Notes: generated by a model not told the origin, from the letters alone. A stretch of DNA of 64,000 bases from CAVWSM01 sp963799425 (GCA_963799425.1 CAWCXA010000017.1:62001-126000); one strand, 5' to 3'; counted from the first letter of the stretch, positions 47,440 to 56,376 are shown. Made by a program: numbers and translations.

Positions 47440-48597
47440 GTGGCATGGGTACGGGCAGACTGTCCTCACGCCCTACACGGGGAGGTGGGTGCGTTGGGGG
47501 CAGGTACGTTGAGTGAAGCGCGCGTGCCGGAGCAGCGTCGAGACACCGAGATCGACGTTGACGAGGTTGACGTCGCTGCAGAGCCTGCCCTTGATGACGC
47601 CGAGCCAAGCGCCGAGCAGCTCACGACACCAGAGGTTGCGGAAGGTGCCGACGAAGAAGAACCCGTCACGTCACTTGACGAGGCGGATCGCACGACCGAC
47701 CTCGTCAGGCAATACCTTCGGGAGATCGGCCGCGTCCCTCTGTTAACTGCCGCGGACGAGGTGTCTCTTGCCCGCGCCGTGGAGGCCGGACTGTTTGCCG
47801 GCGAGCGGTTGGTCGAGCGCGTTGAGCTCGGATCGAGACTGCGCGCCGAGCTCGGCGAGGTGGTTCGTCGCGGCCGCGAGGCCAAGGCCCGTCTCATCGA
47901 GGCCAACCTCAGGCTCGTCGTGTCAGTGGCCAAGCGTTATGTAGGACGCGGTCTTCCCATGCTGGACCTGATCCAAGAGGGCAATGTCGGATTGATTCGC
48001 GCCGTCGAGAAGTTCGACTACACCAAGGGATTCAAGTTCTCCACGTACGCGACTTGGTGGATCCGGCAGGCGATCTCGCGAGCACTCGCCGACCAGTCCA
48101 GGACCATCCGCATGCCTGTGCATGTCGTGGAGACCATGAACAAGGTGCTCCGTGTCCAGCGACGAATGCTCCAGGAGCTGGGTCGAGAGCCGCTACCTCA
48201 CGAAGTTGCCAAGGAGGTCGGCGTCGAGCCCGAGCGCGTCCTCGAGCTACTCGCTATGGCACCCGAGCCGGTCAGCCTGCACACGCCCGTGGGCGAGGCG
48301 GATGAAAACGAGCTCGGCGACCTGATCGAGGACGGCGACAGCCAGGCGCCCGCCGAACTGGTTAGCAGTCGCATGCTCCGCCAAGACCTCGATGTGGTGC
48401 TCAAGTCGCTTGGGGAGCGTGAGCGGGCGGTCGTACGCATGCGGTATGGACTGCAGGACGGCGAGCAGCACACCCTCGAAGAGGTCGGTCGAGCCTTCGG
48501 GGTGACCCGCGAGCGCGTGCGGCAGATCGAAGCCAAGACACTCGCCAAGCTGAGGCACGGGCGCGCGTCGCAGGGGTTGCGCGACTACCTGTCCTGA
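47440..48597 (+). CDS. RNA polymerase sigma factor, sigma-70 group 2 (SigB/HrdB-like)
   Basis: A sigma factor of up to 385 residues. An acidic N-terminus without region 1.1 is followed by region 1.2 (TTDLVRQYLREIGRVPLLTAADEVSLARAVE), region 2 (LPMLDLIQEGNVGLIRAVEKFDYTKGFKFSTYATWWIRQAISRALADQ), region 3 and region 4.2 (EEVGRAFGVTRERVRQIEAKTLAKLRH). It should read -10/-35 promoters like the main sigma factor. The short N-terminus suggests an accessory, stress-type copy. The start is uncertain: GTG at 47440, GTG at 47485 (behind GGGGAG) or a later TTG. Confidence 0.88.
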   Translation: MAWVRADCPHALHGEVGALGAGTLSEARVPEQRRDTEIDVDEVDVAAEPALDDAEPSAEQLTTPEVAEGADEEEPVTSLDEADRTTDLVRQYLREIGRVPLLTAADEVSLARAVEAGLFAGERLVERVELGSRLRAELGEVVRRGREAKARLIEANLRLVVSVAKRYVGRGLPMLDLIQEGNVGLIRAVEKFDYTKGFKFSTYATWWIRQAISRALADQSRTIRMPVHVVETMNKVLRVQRRMLQELGREPLPHEVAKEVGVEPERVLELLAMAPEPVSLHTPVGEADENELGDLIEDGDSQAPAELVSSRMLRQDLDVVLKSLGERERAVVRMRYGLQDGEQHTLEEVGRAFGVTRERVRQIEAKTLAKLRHGRASQGLRDYLS

Positions 48598-48631
48598 GTG
48601 GCGCGGTCAACCCGCCGCATAGAGTCGACCA

Positions 48632-49147
48632 ATGCCGATGTGGAGCCGACAACCGCGCCCGCCCTCTGAGGTTCTGGCCGGCCTCGCACTCGCCCGCGAT
48701 GAGCGTGTCCTGACCAGTGCGGAGACGTCGACGGGCGCATACGTGGTGGCGACCGACCGGGCGATCTTCCTGCCACTCCGAGACGGGTACCGCCGCATCG
48801 GCTGGGAGTCGGTGGACAAGGCGGGGTGGGACAACGATCAGCGGTTGTTGTGGGTGATCGAGACCGCGCCTCTCGGTGCGCGCCCGCTGCGGTTTGGTGA
48901 GCACATCGAAGCCCCCGGTGCACTCGCGGACGTCGTGCGGGAGCGGGTCAATGCGGCCGTGGTGATCAGCCAGGAGGTGCCGGTCGACAATGATCGGAGT
49001 GTGTTGGTGGTCGGTCGGCGCGCCCCCGGCACCGACCGGCTGACCTGGACCGTTTCCGTCGACACCGCGATGGATGTCGCCCGACCCGAGGTCCAGGCGG
49101 CCGTCGAGGCGGCGGTCGCGTACGTCCGCGAGCAGGTGGGGGAGTAG
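48632..49147 (+). CDS. uncharacterised actinobacterial protein
   Basis: A 171-residue soluble protein. LARDERVLTSAETSTGAYVVATDRAIFLPLRDGYRRIGWESVDKAGWD looks like a small PH-like or beta-barrel domain of a kind often found in actinobacterial proteins. The second half (RERVNAAVVISQEVPVDNDRSVLVVGRRAPG) ends in a helix. No catalytic motif is visible. It lies between the sigma-factor gene and tRNA-Asn. Confidence 0.75.
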   Translation: MPMWSRQPRPPSEVLAGLALARDERVLTSAETSTGAYVVATDRAIFLPLRDGYRRIGWESVDKAGWDNDQRLLWVIETAPLGARPLRFGEHIEAPGALADVVRERVNAAVVISQEVPVDNDRSVLVVGRRAPGTDRLTWTVSVDTAMDVARPEVQAAVEAAVAYVREQVGE

Positions 49148-49215
49148 GGGAACGGGTTTCGGCGAGCCCCGCCCCATTTGCTACTCTTGCTCGCGCCCCG
49201 GCCGCTGGCCGGCGA

Positions 49216-49288
49216 TCCCGCGTAGCTCAATTGGCAGAGCGTCCGGCTGTTAACCGGCAGGTTACTGGTTCGAGTCCAGTCGCGGGAG
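49216..49288 (+). tRNA. tRNA-Asn (GTT)
   Basis: The cloverleaf is complete: acceptor TCCCGCG/CGCGGGA with G discriminator, D arm GCTCAATTGGCAGAGC, anticodon loop CTGTTAA with GTT at 49249-49251, and T arm ACTGGTTCGAGTCCAGT. CCA is not encoded. A hairpin terminator follows directly. Confidence 0.97.
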
Positions 49289-49296
49289 CAGACCAG

Positions 49297-49320
49297 GGCC
49301 CCGGTTGATCAACCGGGGCC
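49297..49320 (+). terminator. terminator of tRNA-Asn
   Basis: GGCCCCGGTT, loop GATC, AACCGGGGCC, followed by GTTTCGTC. This is a perfect 10-bp stem with a short T-rich tail, 8 bp after the tRNA. Confidence 0.85.
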
Positions 49321-49417
49321 GTTTCGTCGCCTTGGATCCCAGCACCAAGGGGATCATCCGACATCGCTGAGCTCATGAGCCCTCCGATGTCGGATCTTCG
49401 CCCGCGCGACCTCCAGG

Positions 49418-50611
49418 TCAGCGGGCGCCGAGCAGGTGGTCCATGGCGAGCTGGTCGAGCCGCTCGTAGTAGGAGCGGCGCTTGGCCGCCGCAGCCACGT
49501 CGAATTCCTCGTACGCGGATCGATCCGCGGCCAGCTCCTGCCAGGTCTCGCCGTCAGCGACGGTGGCCTGCGCCAGCTGATCGGCACGCGCAGCCGCGTA
49601 GGCCTCAGCCACTTCCGGATCAGCCCGGAACGCCGCCGTACGCTCCTTCAGCAGCAGGTAGGTGCGCATGTTGGCGGCAGCCGACTCCCACACCCCGGCG
49701 ACGTCTTCGGTGCGCATCGGCTTGTAGTCGAAGTGTCGTGGCCCGTCGTAGGCCCGTTCACCGTCAGCGCCACCATGCTCGAGCAGGTCGACGAGGAAGA
49801 ACGCGGACTTGACGTCTCCGTGACCGAAGACGAGGTCCTGGTCGTACTTGGCTCCGTGCTGACCGTTGAGGTCGATGTGGAACAGCTTGCCGTGCCAGAG
49901 CGCCTGCGCGATGCCGTGTACGAAGTTGAGCCCGGCCATCTGCTCATGCCCGACCTCGGGGTTGAGCCCGATCATGTCGCGGTGGTCGAGAGTGTTGATG
50001 AACGCCAGCGCGTGTCCGATGGTCGGCAGCAGGATGTCGCCACGCGGCTCGTTGGGCTTGGGCTCGATGGCGAAGCGCAGGCCGTACGACCTGTCGGTCA
50101 CGTAGCCGGCGAGAAAGTCGATGCCCTCCCGGTAGCGGTCGAGGGCAGCGCGGATGTCTTTAGCGGCATCGGTCTCAGCGCCCTCTCGTCCGCCCCAGAA
50201 CACGTAGGTCTGCGCGCCCAGCTCGGCCGCGAGGTCGAGATTGCGCATGATCTTGCGCAGCGCATAACGGCGGATATCGCGGTCGGGCGACGTAAAAGCG
50301 CCGTCCTTGAACACCGGATGCGTGAACGTGTTGGTCGTCGCCATCGGGACGACCAACCCCGTGGCGTCAAGCGCTTTGCGGAAGCGCGCAATCGTCTCGG
50401 CCCGCACGGCGTCGTCGGAGCCGAACGGGATCAGATCGTCGTCGTGGAAGCTCACGCCGTAGGCGCCGAGCTCGGCGAGCCGCTCAACTGACTCGACCGG
50501 ATCCAGCGGCGGCCGCGTCGCCTCACCGAACGGGTCACGCGCCGGCCAGCCGACGGTCCACAACCCGAAGCTGAACTTGTCGGCCGTGGTAGGCGTCACC
50601 GAGTCCGTCAT
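49418..50611 (-). CDS. xylA: xylose isomerase, second copy
   Basis: A 397-residue XylA. The active-site pieces are GAYGVSFHDDDLIPFG, FAIEPKPNEPRGDILLPTIGHALAF, GLNPEVGHEQMAGLNFVHG and FHIDLNGQHGAKYDQDLVFGHGD. It lies directly behind a LacI gene (4-bp gap) and divergent from a GH3 gene, a typical xyloside arrangement, so this copy is the likely true D-xylose isomerase. No xylulokinase gene is seen here. Confidence 0.95.
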   Translation of the reverse strand: MTDSVTPTTADKFSFGLWTVGWPARDPFGEATRPPLDPVESVERLAELGAYGVSFHDDDLIPFGSDDAVRAETIARFRKALDATGLVVPMATTNTFTHPVFKDGAFTSPDRDIRRYALRKIMRNLDLAAELGAQTYVFWGGREGAETDAAKDIRAALDRYREGIDFLAGYVTDRSYGLRFAIEPKPNEPRGDILLPTIGHALAFINTLDHRDMIGLNPEVGHEQMAGLNFVHGIAQALWHGKLFHIDLNGQHGAKYDQDLVFGHGDVKSAFFLVDLLEHGGADGERAYDGPRHFDYKPMRTEDVAGVWESAAANMRTYLLLKERTAAFRADPEVAEAYAAARADQLAQATVADGETWQELAADRSAYEEFDVAAAAKRRSYYERLDQLAMDHLLGAR

Positions 50612-50615
50612 GACT

Positions 50616-51677
50616 TCATGCCTCCTCGTTCCTGGGCCGAGCAGTGCTCTCGCGCACGACCATGCTCGTGGCGAGCTCCACCCGTGGGCTATCAATCGGT
50701 TCACCGGCGGCAAGCCGCAGGACGGTGCGTGCGCCCAGCGCACCCATCTCGGCAAGTGGCTGGCGAACCGTGGTGAGTGGCGGTGACGCCCACTGCACCT
50801 CGGGAAGGTCGTCGAAACCCACCACACTGATGTCGTCCGGCACGCGTAGACCATGCCGGCGTACCGCTTCGTAGACACCGAAGGCCATCTGGTCGCTCGC
50901 CGCGAAGATGGCAGTCGGCGGCTCGTCGAGCTCGAGCAGCGACATGCCGCGCCACGAATCCGGAGTCCTGGTAGAAGTCACCTTCGCGGATGAGCGGTCG
51001 TCAGCGGGAACTCCCGCAGCGTCGAGTCCGGCCCGGTAGCCGTCCATCCGGGCGCGGCTGCACAGCAGTCGCCGCGGACCTGCGACGAACCCGATGCGCC
51101 GGTGACCGAGCGACAGCAGGTGCTCGGTCGCGCTCAACCCACCGGCCCAGTTGGTCGTGCCAATCGTGGGTACGTCGAGGGTCGGACCGCCGTTGGCGGG
51201 GTCGATAACGACCATTGGGACGTTGAGCCGGTGTAGCTCCTCCAGCATCGGCGACTCGAGCGTGGACGTCACGAGGATCACGCCGTCGGATGCGCGGGCA
51301 CGCAGGTTCTGCAGCCACTGCCGAGCCGACCGGGACTTGCGGTGAATCGCCGAAACCACCGTGCCCACACCGGCAGCGTGTGCAACGTCTTCGACGCCAC
51401 GAATGATCTCGACCGCCCAGGGACTGTCGAGGTCGGGAAAGACCAGGTCCACGAGCCGCGCCCGCGTGGGCTGCCGCACGGACCGCCGACGGTAGCCGTG
51501 CTGGTGGAGGAGCCCCTCGACTCGTTCACGGGTCTCCGGAGCGACGTCCGAGCGTCCGTTGACCACGCGCGAGACGGTGGGCACCGAGACGCCTGCCTCC
51601 TCCGCAATGGCTTGGATCGTCACCCTGCGATTAGCACCTGTGACCACCGGCCGGTCTCCTTCACGGGTTGCCCTCAT
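50616..51677 (-). CDS. LacI-family regulator of the xyloside locus
   Basis: A 353-residue repressor with the HTH VTIQAIAEEAGVSVPTVSRVVNGRSDVAPETRERVEGLLHQHGY and a sugar-sensing domain (LVDLVFPDLDSPWAVEIIRG to SVVGFDDLPEVQWASPPLTTVRQPL). The GHRRIGFVAGPR and AIFAASDQMAFGVYEA segments are standard. It shares a transcript with xylA and faces the GH3 gene. The candidate operators are at 51797-51810 and 51941-51955. Confidence 0.92.
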   Translation of the reverse strand: MRATREGDRPVVTGANRRVTIQAIAEEAGVSVPTVSRVVNGRSDVAPETRERVEGLLHQHGYRRRSVRQPTRARLVDLVFPDLDSPWAVEIIRGVEDVAHAAGVGTVVSAIHRKSRSARQWLQNLRARASDGVILVTSTLESPMLEELHRLNVPMVVIDPANGGPTLDVPTIGTTNWAGGLSATEHLLSLGHRRIGFVAGPRRLLCSRARMDGYRAGLDAAGVPADDRSSAKVTSTRTPDSWRGMSLLELDEPPTAIFAASDQMAFGVYEAVRRHGLRVPDDISVVGFDDLPEVQWASPPLTTVRQPLAEMGALGARTVLRLAAGEPIDSPRVELATSMVVRESTARPRNEEA

Positions 51678-51796
51678 TCAACGCGTACTCCTGCAATGTC
51701 TGCCAGCGTCGTCAGGCCCTCGCCGCCCTAGCCCTGGCTGCCGCGACCATCAAGGCTGGGGAGTCGGCCACACAGCTGTGTCACGGCAAAGACGCT

Positions 51797-51955
51797 CCGG
51801 AAGTTTCCGGAACTCGCTCGGTAATCTGGCGATGAGCCGGACACTACAGAGGCCTTTCGCACTGGTCAACGCACCGATCTGCGCTGTCACCGCGGTGATA
51901 GGTTGTGGACGCATTGACCGACGTCCGGCCGCAAGATCGGTTCCGAAAGTTCCGG
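51797..51955. promoter_or_regulatory. divergent control region with two GAA/TTC-type operators
   Basis: CCGGAAGTTTCCGG (51797-51810) is a near-perfect palindrome, and TTCCGAAAGTTCCGG (51941-51955) is a second, similar one. They resemble the CGAAA-N-TTTCG type sites of actinobacterial xylan/xyloside LacI repressors. The first is nearer the lacI-xylA side and the second lies 44 bp before the GH3 start. The rest of the 321-bp gap shows nothing else that I recognise. Confidence 0.6.
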
Positions 51956-51998
51956 GCGGGCGGCTGGCCTCGTGGTGGAAGACGGGACGATTTCATCT

Positions 51999-54390
51999 AT
52001 GCCTACGTACGACCACAGCCGCACCCAGCGCGCCGGCGACTCGGCGGAGCACCGACCCGTGGGTGCTGCGTGGTCGGACCCGTCCGCGCCGGTGCTGGAC
52101 CGGGTCCGAGCGCTCCTCGGCGAGATGACCCTCGAGGAGAAGGTCGCGCAGCTGTACGGCGTGTGGATCGGGGTCGATCCCACTGGTGCCGACGTGGCGC
52201 CGCACCAGCACGACCTTGCCGACGCCGATCTCGACTTCGGCGCGCTGATCCAGACGGGGCTTGGCCAGCTCACGCGACCGTTCGGGACGGCCGCGGTTGA
52301 TGCGACCGCGGGAGCGCAGGCTCTCGCCAGGCTGCAATCGGACGTTGTGGCGGCGAACAGGTTCGGTATCCCGGCACTGGTGCACGAGGAGTGCCTCACC
52401 GGGTTCATGACCGCCGGTGCCACCGTCTACCCGACCCCACTTGCGTGGGGCGCGACATTCGACGCCGAGCTCGTGGAGCGGATGGCTGCGCAGATCGGCG
52501 GAGCGATGCAGGCCGTCGGCGTACACCAAGGGCTTGCGCCTGTCCTCGACGTCACGCGGGACCCCCGATGGGGGCGCACCGAGGAGACCATCGGCGAGGA
52601 CCCGTACCTCGTCGGGACCATCGGCACGGCGTTCGTGCGTGGCCTCCAGTCGGCCGGTGTGATCGCGACGGTGAAGCACTTCGTCGGCTATTCGGCCTCG
52701 GTGGCCGGTCGCAACCTCGGCCCAGTGTCTATCGGCCCACGCGAGCTCGCCGACGTGTTGCTGCCACCATTCGAGATGGCCGTACGCGATGGTGGCGTGC
52801 GCTCCGTCATGCACTCGTACACGTCCAACGATGGCATTCCAGCCGCGTCGGACCGCTCGTTGCTGACGGACCTGCTGCGGACCGGCTGGGGGTTCGACGG
52901 CACCGTCGTGGCGGACTACTTCGGCGTGTCATTCCTCGAGCTGCTGCACGCGGTCGCCGGATCGCCTGGTGAGGCGGCGTCGCTGGCGTTGTCCGCCGGC
53001 GTCGACGTCGAGCTGCCGACGGTGCGCTGCTTCGGCGAACCGTTGCTGGCCGCCCTGCGCACCGGGACGCTCGACGAGGCGCTGATCGACCGCGCGGCTG
53101 AGCGTGTGCTCGTCCAGAAGTGCGAGCTGGGACTGCTCGACGCCGACTGGCAGGCGGTCCCGGCAGTCGCCGATTCGCGCCAAGTCGACCTCGATCCGCC
53201 TGCGGCTCGGGCACTTGCCCGCCAGCTTGCCGAGGAGTCGGTGGTGCTCCTCGCCAACGACGGCGCGCTGCCGCTGCGTTCGGATGCGCGTGTCGCCGTC
53301 GTCGGACCGGTTGCGGACGATCCGTTCGCCATGCTCGGCTGCTACACATTCCCGTCGCACCATGGCCGCGATGCAGTCTCGCTGCAGCCGGCCGGTCCCG
53401 TCGTTTCTCGCTTCGCTGCGCGATGAGATGCCTGGTGCGCGCTTCACGTACGCCGATGGCTGCGACGTCGAGAGCGCCGACGTTTCTCGGATTCAAGCGG
53501 CGGTTCGAGCGGCTGACGATGCGGACGTCTGCCTCGTGGTGCTCGGCGACCAGTCCGGGTTGTTCGGACGGGGCACCTCCGGCGAGGGGTGTGACCGCGC
53601 CGACCTCCATCTGCCCGGAGTGCAGCAACAGCTGCTCGAGGCGGTGCTCGACACGCGGACGCCCGTGGTCCTCGTACTGCTTGCGGGTCGGCCGTACGCG
53701 TTGGGCGATGTCGCCGACCGACTGGCTGGCATCGTGCAGGCGTTCTTCCCGGGTGAGGAGGGCGGGCCCGCCGTCGCCGGTGTGGTGTCGGGGCGGGTCG
53801 GTCCGTCGGGACGGCTCCCGATAAGCGTGCCGCGGGGAGCAGGCGGTCAACCGACGACCTACCTCGCAACGCGACTCGGCCAACGTACCGAGGTGAGCTC
53901 GGTTGACCCGACGCCGCTGTTCCCGTTCGGGTTCGGGCTGTCGTACACCTCGTTCGCGTGGGATGGCGTACGTGTCGGCGGTGGCAGCGGATTCGCATCC
54001 GACCCAGGGCTGGTCGAGGTCCCAACCGACGGTTCGGTGAGCGTCGCGGTGCGCATCACCAACACCGGCACTCAGGCGGGAGCAGAGGTCGTCCAGTTGT
54101 ATCTGCACGACTCGGTGGCGCAGGTCAGCCTGCCGCACCTCCGGCTCATCGGATACCGGCGTGTCGCGATGGACCCCGGTGAGTCGCGGTTGGTGACGTT
54201 CGACGTACACGCGGATCTGTCGTCGTTCACCGGGCGGTCCGGGCAGCGAATCGTCGAGCCGGGTGAGCTGGAGCTCGGCCTAGGCAGGTCGTCGACGAAC
54301 ATCGTGTCGACCGTCAAGGTGACCCTGGTCGGCGAGGAGCGAGTTGTCGGTGTCGATCGCCAGCTTCTGTGCCCGGTCCGGGTGGACTGA
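51999..54390 (+). pseudogene. glycoside hydrolase family 3 (beta-xylosidase/glucosidase), frameshifted
   Basis: The N-terminal TIM barrel is intact (VHEECLTGFMTAGATVYPTPLAWGATFD, TVKHFVGYSASVAGRNLGP, nucleophile Asp in GTVVADYFGVSFL), then the frame stops at 53426. The rest continues one base over, from about 53400 to 54390. There it gives the second sandwich domain (VCLVVLGDQSGLFGRGTSGEGCDRADLHLPG) and a fibronectin-like end (LFPFGFGLSYTSFAWD). One extra base lies near 53385-53405. No signal peptide is seen, so it would be an intracellular enzyme splitting imported xylo- or gluco-oligomers. Start taken at MPTYDHSRTQ. It may be a real loss or a sequence error. Confidence 0.85.
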
Positions 54391-54452
54391 GGGGCGTTGC
54401 CTCGGCCTTCGTCGGCGAGCCCGCGCGTGTGGCGATCGAGCCGGTCGACTAA

Positions 54453-54468
54453 CGTTCCCGCGGGAACG
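54453..54468. terminator. perfect palindrome between GH3 and tRNA
   Basis: CGTTCCCGCGGGAACG reads the same on both strands and lies 4 bp before the tRNA. It is probably the terminator of the GH3 transcript, though as a short perfect palindrome it could also bind a protein. Confidence 0.4.
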
Positions 54469-54472
54469 CGTC

Positions 54473-54546
54473 GGGGCGGTAGCTCAGCCGGTTAGAGCAG
54501 GGGACTCATAATCCCTGGGTCGTGGGTTCGAGTCCCACCCGCCCCA
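54473..54546 (+). tRNA. tRNA with CAT anticodon (Met or Ile2)
   Basis: Acceptor GGGGCGG/CCGCCCC, D arm GCTCAGCCGGTTAGAGC, anticodon loop CTCATAA (CAT at 54507-54509), T arm GTGGGTTCGAGTCCCAC, discriminator A. An initiator tRNA is unlikely because the anticodon stem lacks three GC pairs of the initiator kind. Elongator Met and lysidine-modified Ile2 cannot be told apart here. Its 3' half is duplicated at 63827-63869. Confidence 0.93.
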
Positions 54547-54547
54547 C
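54505..54547 (+). repeat. left attachment repeat (tRNA 3' half)
   Basis: 43 bp starting at CTCATAATCCC in the anticodon loop and ending CCGCCCCAC, identical to 63827-63869. The bases before and after differ between the copies, so the limits are sharp. Confidence 0.9.
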
Positions 54548-54555
54548 AAATTGCC
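54541..54555. repeat. 15-bp target duplication, left copy
   Basis: GCCCCACAAATTGCC flanks the left end of the IS481-type element and recurs at 55946-55960 on its right. The first seven bases belong to the tRNA 3' end region. A 15-bp duplication lies within the range known for IS481 relatives. Confidence 0.85.
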
Positions 54556-55945
54556 TGTATTACTCCGGTTGAGGGGTGCCGTTTGGCCTTCGGCTGATTG
54601 GTACCGGTGTTTCGGTTGATGGGTTACGCCTGTTTCGGTTGATGGGTGACACTCCCGGCTCATGCGGGAGTTGAGTGTGGCGGAGCAGCGGTATCAGGCC
54701 GTGTTGGCGGTGATCGGCGACGGCGCGACGGTGACGGAGGTGGCGGCCCGGTTCGGGGTTGCCCGCAAGACCGTGCATGCCTGGCTGGCCAAGTATGAGG
54801 CCGGTGGTCTGGAGGGCCTGGGTGATCGTTCGCATCGGCCCAGGTCGTGTCCGCATCAGATCGGCGCCGATGTCGAGGTGGCGATCGCGCGGTTGCGGGC
54901 GGCGCATCCGTGGTGGGGTCCGCGGCGGCTGGCCTTCGAGCTGGCGAAGCGGGGTATGGAGCCGGTGCCGAGCGAGTCGGCGGTGTATCGGGCACTGGTG
55001 CGGCTCAACCTGATCGACTCCTCGCGGCGGCGCCGGGACCGCAAGTGGAAGCGGTGGGAGCGGTCGGCGCCGATGGAGTTGTGGCAGCTGGACGTGGTGG
55101 GCGGGTTTGTGCTGGCCGACGGGCGGCGGGCCAAGGCGTTGACCGGGGTCGATGACCACTCGAGGTTCTGTGTCAGCGCGCATCTGATGCTGCGGGAGAC
55201 CTCGGGCAACGTCTGCGACGGGCTGGCCAAGGCGTTGCGGGCCTATGGGGTTCCCCAGCAGGTCTTGACTGACAACGGCAAGGTGTTCACCGGCCGGTTC
55301 GGCAAGCCGGTGGTGGAGGTGTTGTTCGACCGGATCTGTCGGGAGAACGGGATCGAGCATCTGCTGACCCAGCCCCGCTCCCCGACGACGACGGGGAAGA
55401 TCGAAAGGTTCCACCGGGCGCTGCGTGCCGAGTTCCGCACCGATCGGGTCTTCGCGTCCCTGCCGAACGCTCAGGCCGAGCTGGACGCGTGGGTCGACGA
55501 CTACAACCACAACCGGCCGCATCAGGGGTTGGACATGGCCACCCCCGCGCAGCGGTTCGAGCGCCCGGTTACCGCGACGGTGACGCCGCTGCGGATCACC
55601 GCCGAGCGGATCGGTGGCCCGGGCCGGGCAGCAGCGGGCCGTGGTGACGGGATCTGGGTCGCGCGACGCGCCTCCGCGGTCGGCGTCGTCAGCGTGAACT
55701 GGCAGCAGGTCTGCCTCGGGCAGGCCGCCGCCGGCCGCAACGTCGACGTGTGGGTCACCGAGCAGGTGCTGCAGTTCTACGACGGTGACCAGCTGCTGCG
55801 CACCGAGCAGCGCACCACCCCGGGGGAGGTGAGGAAGAAGCGCGCCCAGGTCCCCGGCGGGCAGCGAGACAAACGACGTTAATGTTCGATCGAGTGTTAC
55901 CGATCTACCGCAGTAGATCTGTCACCGATCAACCGAAGCCGAACA
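54556..55945 (+). mobile_element. IS481-family insertion sequence, complete
   Basis: 1390 bp between the 15-bp duplications. The ends are TGT...ACA, and the terminal inverted repeats align as CTCCGGTTGAGGGGTGCC (left) and CTTCGGTTGATCGGTGAC (right, reversed). The left end holds four copies of an 18-bp repeat, at 54563, 54588, 54610 and 54633, spaced 22-25 bp. The right end holds two. These are probably transposase binding sites. One intact transposase gene is inside. Confidence 0.85.
54662..55882 (+). CDS. IS481-family transposase
   Basis: A 406-residue DDE transposase. The N-terminal helix-turn-helix is TVTEVAARFGVARKTVHAWLAKYEAGGLEGL, and a second helical part (HPWWGPRRLAFELAKRG) follows. 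The catalytic acids are in LWQLDVVGGF, QVLTDNGKVFTG and TGKIERFHRAL, and YNHNRPHQGLDMATPAQRF closes the core. An extra C-terminal segment of about 100 residues with beta-rich text (VSVNWQQVCLGQAAAGRNVDVWV) is common in actinobacterial members. The gene looks intact and potentially active. Confidence 0.93.
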   Translation: MRELSVAEQRYQAVLAVIGDGATVTEVAARFGVARKTVHAWLAKYEAGGLEGLGDRSHRPRSCPHQIGADVEVAIARLRAAHPWWGPRRLAFELAKRGMEPVPSESAVYRALVRLNLIDSSRRRRDRKWKRWERSAPMELWQLDVVGGFVLADGRRAKALTGVDDHSRFCVSAHLMLRETSGNVCDGLAKALRAYGVPQQVLTDNGKVFTGRFGKPVVEVLFDRICRENGIEHLLTQPRSPTTTGKIERFHRALRAEFRTDRVFASLPNAQAELDAWVDDYNHNRPHQGLDMATPAQRFERPVTATVTPLRITAERIGGPGRAAAGRGDGIWVARRASAVGVVSVNWQQVCLGQAAAGRNVDVWVTEQVLQFYDGDQLLRTEQRTTPGEVRKKRAQVPGGQRDKRR

Positions 55946-56297
55946 GCCCCACAAATTGCCCGTGACCTTCAGAAACGTGAGGGAACGGGTTCGCAGGAAT
56001 CCCGCACACCGCGCGGACAGGACGGGTGATTCCGATCGAGTCGGTGGGCGCCGAGCTCGAGCGCGGCGGTGCCGACCCGATGCTGACACCGAAGACGTAC
56101 ACGCCGATGCCAACGCACTGACCGGTCAGGCGCGCAGATCAGGTCCTTGGGCCGGGTGCCACCAGGCGGGCAGTCCAGGTCGATGTGCCAGTCGCCGTCC
56201 CGGATCGAAACCCACTAGCCCCTCCGGCGGGGTCAGCCGGGGCGCTGCTGTGGTGCTGTGGATCGGGCCTTGTTCGATAACGGTGCTGGAAAGTGGT
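55946..56297. other. left island flank with coding remnants
   Basis: After the right copy of the 15-bp duplication (55946-55960), the frame 55981-56121 (+) ends in RVIPIESVGAELERGG then ADPMLTPKTYTPMPTH and has strongly GC-rich third positions, but it is stopped directly upstream. On the minus strand, around 56130-56225, WVSIRDGDWHIDLDCPPGG is also coding-like. Both look like ends of genes cut by insertion events. I do not recognise their families. Nothing else is evident here. Confidence 0.35.
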
Positions 56298-56332
56298 GTG
56301 GGCCGCCACCGGTGTCGCCGGTGGCGGCCCAC
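56298..56332 (-). terminator. terminator of the epoxide-hydrolase-like gene
   Basis: GTGGGCCGCCACCGG, loop TGTCG, then the exact complement CCGGTGGCGGCCCAC. This 15-bp stem lies about 45 bp beyond the minus-strand stop at 56377. Confidence 0.8.
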
Positions 56333-56376
56333 TGTGTTCGGTGTCCTGCTGTTTGCCGGTGTGTCGGGCGGCTGCG

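Noticed and set aside
53385..53426. Programmed frameshift in the GH3 gene
   Set aside because: No slippery run, stimulating hairpin or ribosome-site-like element is evident, and GH3 genes are not known to use one. A mutation or sequence error is simpler.
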